A stretch of 32,881 bases of DNA from Gammaproteobacteria bacterium (lineage in GTDB: Bacteria; Pseudomonadota; Gammaproteobacteria; Steroidobacterales; Steroidobacteraceae): positions 7,030 to 39,910 of the forward strand of contig PLEC01000101.1 of assembly GCA_003136935.1 (NCBI GenBank), read 5' to 3'. Shown here one piece after another: positions 7,672 through 16,109 of this stretch (the first letter of the stretch is position 1; each line of letters opens with the position of its first letter). The position numbers and the translations under genes were made by a program. A model generated the notes under the pieces. The model saw only the letters and a list, made by a program, of their open reading frames with translations. It had not been told where the DNA came from and made no database searches.

Positions 7672-9201
7672 CTATGGAGTCAGTTGCGCCCGAAATTGCG
7701 TGGCCGCCTGAGCATCCCCCAGGCGTTCGGCCGCCGCCGCAGCACCGACCAGCGCTCCCCGCCGTCCCGGAGCGAGCGTCAGCGCCGTCCGGAACTCATG
7801 CAGCGCCTGCTCCGGACGATTCAGGTCCAGGAGCAGCTCGCCCAGCTGCTCGCGGGCCGGAACGATTGGACCCGGTGTGACCGGCAGTTTTTCAACTGCG
7901 TCCTCCTCATCTGCGGCCGCGCGCAGGCTGACCAGCGCGGCTTGCGGGTCGCGGTCCGCAGCAAGACGCCAGGCTTGGGCTTCTTTGAGTAGTACCTCGG
8001 CTTGCGTGGCCCAATAGGCATTCCCCGCAGACTGAAGTTCGCGCAGGCATGCATTGAGTCTGTCGACCTCAGCGTCCGACGACCGCGGGTGTCCGGCGCG
8101 GGACTGGCCGATCGCCCGCGCCCAATAAACCAGCGCGGCGACGTGCGGCGCCGACTGCGGCAGCGGCTGGAGGGACGCGGCGCTGTCCCAGGCGCGGCGC
8201 TCGATTGCCAGGCGCACCGGCATGGCTGTCGCGGCATAGCCGGTCTTGAACTGGGACGCGGAGAGATTTTTCATTGACCGCAGATCGAGGACGACCTGCT
8301 CAGCTTCCGCGTAGCGGCCGCGTTGCAGGAATGCGTAGGTCAGATAGTCCATCGCGTGCAGTTCTTCCCCAACATCGCCCTCCTTGTGCGCCGCCGCGCG
8401 GGCGGCCTGGTTTGACGCGATGGAGTCATCCCAGAGGCCCAGGCGGGTGAAGATATGCGACGGCATGTGCAGTGCATGGGGCGCCGAGGGCGCGATCTTT
8501 GAATACGCGCGGGCTGCAGCCAGACCCTGCGGCGCGAGCTCTGCGCTGTCGTAGGCGTGGATCAGGTAGTGGGGGACTCCGGGGTGCTGGGGTTGCTGGC
8601 GAAAAATGGGCTCCAGAATAGCGGCGGCTTGCTTCTGATTCGCATGGGTCTTGTCAGCCGGTGGTGCTGTTGCGATGAGCGCGAGCGCGTAGAAAATCTG
8701 CGCCTCGGGATCTCCTGGGTTGTTGCGAGCCACGTCGGCCATGGCGCGGGTATAGCGCTCTGCACGCACTGCCGGTGCGTCACGTTCGGCGTTGGCATAG
8801 TACGTACCCAGGGCCTCAACGTACTGACGTTCACGCAGCGAGCCGGCGCGAATTTCGACAGCCTTCCGGACTTGCTCCGCCCCCTCACGCAGCACTTCGC
8901 CCGCTGGCGGTTCCCAAAGCTGGTGGAAAAGCGACATCGCAATTCCCCAGTGAGCGATGGCGCAGCCCGGATCCTGGGTGGCGACCGCGCGGAACTCCTG
9001 TTCGGACGCCGCATACGCAAACGAATGCAGGAGTGCGACAGCCCGGTCGAATTCCCGCTGCACCGCTGGTGTGCACGACGTCGGAAAGTTCACCGAGCCA
9101 AGTTTCTCCGGCGCGGGATGCGAGTGGTGTTCCTCGTCCGCGGCGTGCACGGGGACTGCGAACGCCATCACAAGTGCGATGGCTGCGATTCGCTTCATCA
9201 T
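7672..9201 (-). CDS. Tetratricopeptide repeat protein, secreted
   Basis: Signal peptide MMKRIAAIALVMAFAVPVHAAD; helical repeats (FDRAVALLHSFAYAASEQEFRAVATQDPGCAIAHWGIAMSLFHQLW...; LLDLNRPEQALHEFRTALTLAPGRRGALVGAAAAAERLGD). Confidence 0.85.
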   Translation of the reverse strand: MMKRIAAIALVMAFAVPVHAADEEHHSHPAPEKLGSVNFPTSCTPAVQREFDRAVALLHSFAYAASEQEFRAVATQDPGCAIAHWGIAMSLFHQLWEPPAGEVLREGAEQVRKAVEIRAGSLRERQYVEALGTYYANAERDAPAVRAERYTRAMADVARNNPGDPEAQIFYALALIATAPPADKTHANQKQAAAILEPIFRQQPQHPGVPHYLIHAYDSAELAPQGLAAARAYSKIAPSAPHALHMPSHIFTRLGLWDDSIASNQAARAAAHKEGDVGEELHAMDYLTYAFLQRGRYAEAEQVVLDLRSMKNLSASQFKTGYAATAMPVRLAIERRAWDSAASLQPLPQSAPHVAALVYWARAIGQSRAGHPRSSDAEVDRLNACLRELQSAGNAYWATQAEVLLKEAQAWRLAADRDPQAALVSLRAAADEEDAVEKLPVTPGPIVPAREQLGELLLDLNRPEQALHEFRTALTLAPGRRGALVGAAAAAERLGDAQAATQFRAQLTP

Positions 9202-9241
9202 TACCGAGTCCTCCTGTGCTCTCGTCCCGGGAGCCAGCGAC

Positions 9242-9862
9242 CTAGCGGGGCATCGCCTTCAGCTTCCTGGCGCCCATGGGGGCTGGGTACTGCGCCGCAT
9301 TGAGCTGCATGGCGAGGAAGGTGTAGTAACCGACAATTCCGGTCATGTCGACAACCCCCTTGGTTCCGAAGCGCAACTTGGCTCGTTCGAATGCCGCATC
9401 GGAAACCTGCTTGTTCCTTAGCAGTTCGCTGGTGTAGTCGAACACAATTTCTTCATCAGGGCTCATCGCGAGCGGGCGCCCGCCAGCGGCAATGGCGTCG
9501 GCGATCTGCTGCCGAATGCCTGCCTTCAGCGCGATCGGGTAGTGCACGGACCACTCGTAGTCCTGCGTCCATTCGCGGGCCGTGATCAGGATGACCAGTT
9601 CGCTCAGCGTATTGCCGATAGCCGACTTGTAGCGCAGGTAGTCACCCATCGCGCGTGCCTGCGACATCACCTGTGGGCTGTACATCAGGGGCTCGAATGG
9701 CCCGAACACCGCAACTTTGCGCGCCGCCTCGAACTCGGCCGCGGCCTGCTTCTGCTCCGCCGTGTACTGCGCGGGGGGGATTGTCGGCAACCGTTCGCCA
9801 GCTTGGGCGGCCAAAGCGGTTATGATCAACAGGCCGGCCATCGTCAGACGATGAAATTTCAT
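9242..9862 (-). CDS. Carboxymuconolactone decarboxylase (CMD)-family protein with signal peptide, lacking the CxxC redox pair
   Basis: YKSAIGNTLSELVILITAREWTQDYEWSVHYPIALKAGIRQQIADAIAAG is a CMD-like core. ATG at 9862 (MKFHRLTMAGLLIITALAAQAGE) preferred over the ORF-track start at 9952. Confidence 0.8.
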   Translation of the reverse strand: MKFHRLTMAGLLIITALAAQAGERLPTIPPAQYTAEQKQAAAEFEAARKVAVFGPFEPLMYSPQVMSQARAMGDYLRYKSAIGNTLSELVILITAREWTQDYEWSVHYPIALKAGIRQQIADAIAAGGRPLAMSPDEEIVFDYTSELLRNKQVSDAAFERAKLRFGTKGVVDMTGIVGYYTFLAMQLNAAQYPAPMGARKLKAMPR

Positions 9863-10108
9863 GCGAGCGCTCAGCCTGACACCCAGATCGGCGGATCGAC
9901 CTCGCGGGACACCGGGTTGCACGAGACCGCTGTCATTCGTTGTTGACACCATCGTGCTCCCCCTCGGCCGCGGGCGCGTGTTGAGCGCGAGCGTACTGCA
10001 CCCGTTTGCACGGGTCTATTGGATGAGCGTTGCCCGATTTCTGGAGGTCAGCGTGGGCCGCGCGCGCAGCGTTATCGCGGTCTTGGTGTGCAGGTAAGGG
10101 GAGAAGTC

Positions 10109-10146
10109 CGACCAAGCCCCCGCCTGATACGCGGGTGGCTCGGTCG
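10109..10146 (-). terminator. Candidate intrinsic terminator of the porin gene
   Basis: CGACC-A-AGCC-CCCGC/loop CTGATAC/GCGGG-T-GGCT-C-GGTCG: 14 paired positions with one mismatch and one bulge, about 31 nt downstream of the porin stop; followed on the - strand by ACTTCTCCCCTTACC. Confidence 0.5.
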
Positions 10147-10176
10147 AATCCGGGAATCGCCGATTGAGCTCGGCTC

Positions 10177-11619
10177 TTAGAACCTCACGCGGAAACCAAA
10201 CATCACGGTCGTCTGGTTTTCACTTCCCGTGGTCCCGTTTTTGGTGGTGCCGGCAAATCCGTTAGCAAGGCCGTCGGTGACTTCCGAATAGTTCACGCCA
10301 CCATAGACGTCATAGTGCTTGTTGAAGGCGTAGTCCGCCACCACGGACGCTTCATTGAAGTCGCCTGCGCACAGTAAGCCCGCTGCGCTGCAACCGACGT
10401 TGTTTGCGCCGTTCACAACGTTGATCGTCCAGCTGTTTTGAGTTATGTGATACAGACCGCCGGAGAGGGACCAGCCAGACGCCATCGCGTACCTCGCGCC
10501 CACCCATTCAAAGTTGTAGACGGCGGAGTTGTTGATGTTGAGGGGCACGACTATCTGGTAAGCGCCCTGGGCGAGGCCGATCGGATATTCAGAATTCGCC
10601 TTTTCCATATGCGAGTAGCCCCCGTAGAGGGTGAGCTTGTCCGCCGTCGCCCCGCTGCCGTTGAACTCAAAGGTGTACTTACCCATGAGATTCCACGACG
10701 TGTTGTTGGAAAGGTAGCTAGACAATCCCGTCGGGGAAGGCGGTGTCGTGGAAAGCGGGTTCGCGGAGAACGGGTTCGCAGGGTCGTTGAAGGAACTTCT
10801 TAGGTTGACGACGCCCTTCTCGTTCTCATACACGGCATCAACGGCGAACCCGCCGAACGTGCCCCCAATACCGCCGGCGAAGGATTTGCCGAACATGCCG
10901 GCATCCTGAGCGCCGCCGGAATACATGAGATTTACATGCACTGGTCCGGTTGCGTACGCGTACTTGAACGAATTGTCCCAACGGGCCCCTTCGGTGCTGC
11001 CCGCGCCGCCGTCAAAACCCGAATAGCCCAGAAATGAGAACGCATACGAAAGCTGCTGCGGATCGTACGCAGCAGTCGCGTCGAGCTCCAGCGAGTTTTG
11101 ACGCCCGATGGTGAGCGTGCCCAGGTCCTTGTTGCCGACACCACCAAAAGCCGGGCCGTTGAAGAACTGACCGCAGCGGCTGCTGTCAGCGTTCGCGGTC
11201 TGAGTCCCCTGCGCCCTGCCACCATTTTGTGCCACGCTCGCGCAAGCATCGACCAAGTGGCCGGAGAGCGGATTGATGCCGGTCTCGACCCTGGCAACCA
11301 GCGTCCAATCCTCAGCGATGGGCTGGGAGACCCTGATCCCGATCTTGGATTGCTCGAGGCCGCTTTCAGCGGCGCTCGACACGGAACCGGCAAAGTTGCG
11401 CGTGGTCGTGAAGGATTGGTACTCGAGACCGCCGGGAAGCGTACTGCTCAGCGGAACGCCCTTGCTCTGGTACGCGTAACCCACATCGATCGTTCCATAA
11501 AGAGTAACGCCACCCAGCGACAAGCTATCAGGCAGCGGGTCTTTCACATCCGCTTGCGCGCAGGTGCAAACCAGCGCTAGTCCAAGCGCCGCTCCAGTCA
11601 GATATCTACAGCTGCTCAT
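10177..11619 (-). CDS. Outer-membrane porin (Gram-negative general porin type)
   Basis: Signal peptide; LSLGGVTLYGTIDVGYAYQSKG ... SKIGIRVSQPIAEDWTLVARVETGINPLSG ... LGTLTIGRQNSLELDATAAYDP ... ends TTVMFGFRVRF (C-terminal Phe). Confidence 0.92.
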   Translation of the reverse strand: MSSCRYLTGAALGLALVCTCAQADVKDPLPDSLSLGGVTLYGTIDVGYAYQSKGVPLSSTLPGGLEYQSFTTTRNFAGSVSSAAESGLEQSKIGIRVSQPIAEDWTLVARVETGINPLSGHLVDACASVAQNGGRAQGTQTANADSSRCGQFFNGPAFGGVGNKDLGTLTIGRQNSLELDATAAYDPQQLSYAFSFLGYSGFDGGAGSTEGARWDNSFKYAYATGPVHVNLMYSGGAQDAGMFGKSFAGGIGGTFGGFAVDAVYENEKGVVNLRSSFNDPANPFSANPLSTTPPSPTGLSSYLSNNTSWNLMGKYTFEFNGSGATADKLTLYGGYSHMEKANSEYPIGLAQGAYQIVVPLNINNSAVYNFEWVGARYAMASGWSLSGGLYHITQNSWTINVVNGANNVGCSAAGLLCAGDFNEASVVADYAFNKHYDVYGGVNYSEVTDGLANGFAGTTKNGTTGSENQTTVMFGFRVRF

Positions 11620-11647
11620 GGTGTCTCCCTCGAGTTGCGGAACCGCA

Positions 11648-11673
11648 GGCGTAACAGTGCTGTAACATACGCC
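11648..11673. promoter_or_regulatory. Dyad element in the porin upstream region
   Basis: GGCGTA-ACAG-TG-CTGT-AACA-TACGCC: nested inverted repeats (6-bp outer, 4-bp inner arms), also read as a direct GTAACA repeat with 11-bp period; 28 bp upstream of the porin ATG. Confidence 0.35.
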
Positions 11674-12057
11674 TTTCGTGGTAAAGGCAACAGGTGCGAG
11701 CGCACTGCCAACCAGCGCTGTAGCCGCTTTTGTACTTCAACACGTTGCTTTGTTGCGGTGTAGCAACGCCCTAGCCCCTCGAAAGAGAGAGGCTGTGGGT
11801 GTGTAGGAATGCCCATGTTGGGAATGCCGCTGCACCGGGCACGGTCAGTAACAATTCCTCACCCGAGTCGCAGGATGGTGGGGACCCACCGCACCTACGG
11901 GGTAAAGGGGGCATGCGCGCCGGAGGGTCGCACTGGCAGCGCCGGGGAAGGCCCGGATGGACGCCACGCCCGTGCCGCCGGCGAGGTGTGGGTTGTTCAG
12001 GATTTCTTGTTGGGGCAGGTCGTCAGCCGACGGCCGCACCGGCGCTAGACTCGCGCG

Positions 12058-12894
12058 ATGAACACCGTGCCCGACTCCGGGGCGGCACCCCGGCTTCCTG
12101 ACCGCTTGACGCTGATCGCCATTTCCGCGCTCGCTTATGTTGTCGCGGTCGCCCTGCACGAGCATTTTGGGCACGCGTTCACCTGCGTCGCCCTCGGCAG
12201 CCACCCGACTGAGTTGGGGGCCTACTACATCAACTGCGACGACGCGCGCCTGAGCAGCTTGCGCATTCGGTTGGTGGAGCTGGCCGGGCCGTTTGTGAGC
12301 GTCATGACCGGGGTGGTCTGTTTTGCATTGTTGAGGCGCCTGCCGCGCCTCTCAGGAGCCGGGTTTTATTTCCTGTGGTTGCTCGGCGCGCTGGGTCTCA
12401 TGGACGCCGCGGGCTACGCCGTGTTCTCGGGTGCGTCCGGGCAGGGCGATCTGGGGACTACGCGTGAGGGCGCCTTGTACGGGGCGACACCCGAATGGCT
12501 GTGGCGTGTTGGCTTGTTCGCAGTCGGCGCCGTCACCTACCGCTGGGTGATGCGCATCGCGGTGGCGGCCATTGAACCGCGCGTCAGCGGCAGCGGCGAC
12601 GGCCGGATCCGTAGCGCACGGCTCACCGCGTTGACCTCCTACCTCACCGGCGGCGCTGTGGCGGTGCTCATCGGGCTTCTGAACCCGCAGGGCGTGGTGA
12701 TTGTCGTGCTGTCCTCGATCGCCAGCAGTCTTGGCGGCACGATTGGACTTCTCTTCATGATGCAATGGCTGAAGCGGCAGCCGGACGTTCAGGGTCCCGG
12801 GCTCTACTTTGCCCGCAGCTGGAGCTGGATCACGATCGCGGTCGTCGTCACCGTAACCTACGCGGCCATTTTCGGCCCTACGCTGCGTCCGTAG
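12058..12894 (+). CDS. Polytopic membrane protein, putative M50-like site-2-protease-related protein
   Basis: Multiple TM segments; AVALHEHFGHAFTCVALGSHPTE resembles the M50 zinc motif but reads HExxGH; also LVELAGPFVSVMTGV. Confidence 0.6.
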   Translation: MNTVPDSGAAPRLPDRLTLIAISALAYVVAVALHEHFGHAFTCVALGSHPTELGAYYINCDDARLSSLRIRLVELAGPFVSVMTGVVCFALLRRLPRLSGAGFYFLWLLGALGLMDAAGYAVFSGASGQGDLGTTREGALYGATPEWLWRVGLFAVGAVTYRWVMRIAVAAIEPRVSGSGDGRIRSARLTALTSYLTGGAVAVLIGLLNPQGVVIVVLSSIASSLGGTIGLLFMMQWLKRQPDVQGPGLYFARSWSWITIAVVVTVTYAAIFGPTLRP

Positions 12895-12901
12895 GTCCGT
12901 C

Positions 12902-14125
12902 CTAGGAGGAGACCCGCAGCTCCGCCGCACGCGCCTCGGGGCCGAACGCGGTGACCACAATCAGCGCGATGGCGACCACTGCCAGCGTCCACGAGAGGAT
13001 GTAGCTGAAGTTGCCGCCGTGCGATTCGGCGATGCCGGCCTGGAACGGTCCCATCCTCGCCATGGCGAGGTTGCCGAGCTGGTAGGCGAAGCCCGGCAGG
13101 ATCGCGCGCACCGCCGGCGGCGACAGCTCGTTGAGATGGGCGGGCACGATGCCCCAGGCACCCTGCACCATGAACTGCATCAGAAAACCACCGACCGCGA
13201 GCATGACCGCGGTGTGGGACCAGGCCCACAGCGGGATCATGGGCAGCGCGAGGAATCCCGCGAGCATGATCGCGCGCTTGCGACCGAGGCGCTCAGACAG
13301 CGTGCCAAAGCAGATTCCCCCGACCAGCGCGCCGACGTTCATGACCATGGCGATGCTGCCGGTGGTCGCGGTCGAGAAGCCGTGCTGGACCTGCAGGAAG
13401 GTGGGATACATGTCCTGGGAGCCGTGCGAGAAGGCGTTGAAGCAGGCCATCAGCAGGACCAGATACCCCAGGGTCGGCAAGTAGTTCTTTACCGCAGCCC
13501 ATACGGCGGCGGCCGAGGCCCGCTTTGCCGCGGCGCCCGCCAGCCAGGCGGGGGATTCCTCGACGCCGTAACGGATGTACATCACCAGCACCGCCGACGC
13601 CGCGCTGACGATGAACATGCCGCGCCACCCGAGACGATCGAAGGCACACCAGAACAGCAAGGACGCCAGGAAGTAGCCGAGCACGTAGCCTTCCTGCAGC
13701 AATCCGGAGAAGAAGCCGCGGCCCTTTGCAGGCAGGGTCTCGAGCGCCAGTGCGGCACCCACGCCCCACTCGCCGCCCATGGCGAAGCCGAACACCGCCC
13801 GCAGTACAAGGAGGGTAGCGAGGTTGGGCGCAAAGGCGGTGGCGAGCTGTACCGCCGAATAACTGACGACGTTCAGCATCAGGATGGGCCGCCGGCCGTA
13901 CTTCTCCGCCAGCCAGCCAAATACGAGTGCCCCGAGCGGACGGAACGCCAGCGTCAGGAAGATCCCTTCGGCCACCGCCTTGACGTCGGTGTGGAACTCG
14001 CTGCTGATCGACTTCAGGCAGAAGACAAAAATGAAGAAGTCGAACGCATCCAGCGACCAGCCGCCGAGCGCGGCAAGGTACGCGTGAAGCTGGGGGCGGG
14101 TGAGCATCCGGAAATAGCTAAGCAT
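12902..14125 (-). CDS. MFS transporter (sialate/aromatic-acid:H+ symporter-like)
   Basis: 407 aa; GGWSLDAFDFFIFVFCLKSISSEF ... RPLGALVFGWLAEKYGRRPILM ... GFAMGGEWGVGAALALETLPAKGRGFFSGLLQEGY. Confidence 0.92.
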   Translation of the reverse strand: MLSYFRMLTRPQLHAYLAALGGWSLDAFDFFIFVFCLKSISSEFHTDVKAVAEGIFLTLAFRPLGALVFGWLAEKYGRRPILMLNVVSYSAVQLATAFAPNLATLLVLRAVFGFAMGGEWGVGAALALETLPAKGRGFFSGLLQEGYVLGYFLASLLFWCAFDRLGWRGMFIVSAASAVLVMYIRYGVEESPAWLAGAAAKRASAAAVWAAVKNYLPTLGYLVLLMACFNAFSHGSQDMYPTFLQVQHGFSTATTGSIAMVMNVGALVGGICFGTLSERLGRKRAIMLAGFLALPMIPLWAWSHTAVMLAVGGFLMQFMVQGAWGIVPAHLNELSPPAVRAILPGFAYQLGNLAMARMGPFQAGIAESHGGNFSYILSWTLAVVAIALIVVTAFGPEARAAELRVSS

Positions 14126-14255
14126 GGTTACTCCGCTCCGTACGACCCGCCGGCGAGGGTATCACGGACGTTCCCGCCGGCAATAAGTCAAACTCACGCG
14201 CGCTTTGAGCGCCGCGGTGGGAACGGCGGGGCTGGTTGCCGTAATAAAAGGATGT

Positions 14256-14283
14256 TTGCGGCGACCGCGAATCGTCCTACAAT
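14256..14283 (+). promoter_or_regulatory. Candidate sigma-70-like promoter for the 14495 gene
   Basis: TTGCGG - 16 bp - TACAAT; implies a leader of about 200 nt before the ATG at 14495. Confidence 0.3.
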
Positions 14284-14494
14284 CCAACCCGCACGCTTGC
14301 TTCAAGAACGGCAACAACGCAAGCGCCTCGTCAAACCGAGCACAGGTTGCTCCCGCAAATCAAGTAAGAATTGGGGAAAAACAATCGTCAGGGAATTGCG
14401 CGTCTTCGGGCAAATCGCTTGCAGACTGCAGAATGATCCGCGGACTTGCCTGACGGCTCGAGACCATCTTCTTTACACACTTAAGGGGAATCCG

Positions 14495-15835
14495 ATGTTG
14501 AGAAAAACCTGCACCTTCCTCGGTCTGGCGATACTGCTCGCCGCGGCATCGATACAAGCGAGCTTCGCTCAGACTGAGAGCCGCGCCCTGCCGCTGAGCG
14601 CGCTGCAGACGATGAAGCCGGGATCGATCCACGGCAAGGACGTGCTGAAGGCACTGGCCCAGGCCAAGCACACCAAGGTTACGGCCGTCACGGCGGCGGT
14701 CACGGTAGGTACCCCCGGCGTCGATACGGTCGTCAACTGGAGCGACCAGTTCTACTCCCCCGGCTACGATTCCAACGGCAATCCGCAGTCGATCTGGCCG
14801 TACACCATGGTGGGTAGGCCCCCGGAGTCGGGCCGCACCACTACGATCAACGCCCCGATCGTGCCGGTGACGGTTCAGTTCCTCGATGCCAATGGCAAAG
14901 TGGTCCTCACCTTCGGCCCCGATCGCAACCTCGTTCGCAACGCCGTGAACTCACCCGAGTTCCAGAACGCGACCTACACGGTGGGCAGTGGTCAGTACAA
15001 CGACGAGATGTTCCGGACAGAGTTCTGGAACCGCATCTCGGACGGTGAGGGAGAAGGTGAGGCGAACAACTGGCACACCCTGCTGGAACCCGCGGTCAAA
15101 CGCGGCTACACGATGCAGATACCGTACTACATCCCCGGTACCACGCTCCCGGCCTGGGGTTACTTCATCAATGCCCAGGGTCAGCCGGTGCTGGGTGAGA
15201 TCGATTACACCACCTTCGTGAATCTTTTCTACCCGGGCGTCGTGGTGGACCACACCACGCCCATCGGAAACGCGGAGCTGCGGGGCGATATCACCACGGC
15301 CGACATCTCCACCTTCCTCTTCGATAACGTGGTGCTGTTCTTCAGCCCCAATTTCAACAACTGCTGCGTCATCGGCTTCCACGGTTACGACTTCGAGCCG
15401 GGCGACGCGAGGAACGGCAACCGCCAGCGCGACTACGTGCTCAATTACTCGAGCTGGCTATCGCCGGGCCTGTTCTACTTCGGCTTCGAGGACATCACGC
15501 CCTGGAGTCACGAGATGGCCGAGACCTTCAACGATCCGTTGGTCAACAACCTAACTCCCTGGTGGCTGAGCGTCGACCCCTACACGGGCGGTGGCAACTG
15601 CCAGAACGACCTGGAAGTGGGCGACGTGGTCGAGGTCCTTGACTCCTCGTTGCCGGTCGCCTCGTTTCCGACGACCAACATGACTTATCATCCGCAGAAC
15701 GTGGCGTTGTTGCCGTGGTTCGAGTTCGACGCGCACTCGCGTGCCTACCTCGGCGCTTACAGCTTCCCGGATGAGACGACCCTGAGGAGCCTGTCTCCAG
15801 GGCCGCTGCTGCCCAATTGCGTACCGGCTTCGTAA
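14495..15835 (+). CDS. Secreted protein of unknown function with HExxE putative metallopeptidase-like motif
   Basis: Real start is internal to the ORF-track 13019..15835 frame: MLRKTCTFLGLAILLAAASIQASFAQTES signal peptide. Core DITPWSHEMAETFNDPLVNNLTPWW; preceding ~1.4 kb of the frame is antisense to the MFS gene. Confidence 0.8.
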   Translation: MLRKTCTFLGLAILLAAASIQASFAQTESRALPLSALQTMKPGSIHGKDVLKALAQAKHTKVTAVTAAVTVGTPGVDTVVNWSDQFYSPGYDSNGNPQSIWPYTMVGRPPESGRTTTINAPIVPVTVQFLDANGKVVLTFGPDRNLVRNAVNSPEFQNATYTVGSGQYNDEMFRTEFWNRISDGEGEGEANNWHTLLEPAVKRGYTMQIPYYIPGTTLPAWGYFINAQGQPVLGEIDYTTFVNLFYPGVVVDHTTPIGNAELRGDITTADISTFLFDNVVLFFSPNFNNCCVIGFHGYDFEPGDARNGNRQRDYVLNYSSWLSPGLFYFGFEDITPWSHEMAETFNDPLVNNLTPWWLSVDPYTGGGNCQNDLEVGDVVEVLDSSLPVASFPTTNMTYHPQNVALLPWFEFDAHSRAYLGAYSFPDETTLRSLSPGPLLPNCVPAS

Positions 15836-15889
15836 GGCGCCCGCTACGCCGGCCGTCGAGCTGACTTTGTCTTGAGCGCTTAGTACGTG

Positions 15890-15922
15890 GAGCGGCTGCC
15901 TTCGGGCAGCCGCTCTGCTTTT
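15890..15922 (+). terminator. Rho-independent terminator with UUCG tetraloop
   Basis: GAGCGGCTGCC-TTCG-GGCAGCCGCTC followed by TGCTTTT: 11-bp perfect stem. Confidence 0.88.
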
Positions 15923-16109
15923 GGGCGTCCGGAATGCAGTAGGCACTCCTGATTCCAGCCGGCTTCGGCGGGGTCCACTGCTGTCGGCAGGCATGGGTGC
16001 GCGCCCCTTTGTGCGCCGCTGCGAGCATTTGGCGAGTCGAGGAAGTTTCCGGCTGTGCCCACCACGGGAGACAATGCCCGCCACGTTCCGGGGTCGGGGA
16101 GATGAAGTC

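Noticed and set aside
9863-10108. Small ORFs (9861..10097 +, 9933..10115 -) in the gap before the porin terminator
   Set aside because: No ribosome-binding site, conserved motif or plausible composition; treated as non-coding.
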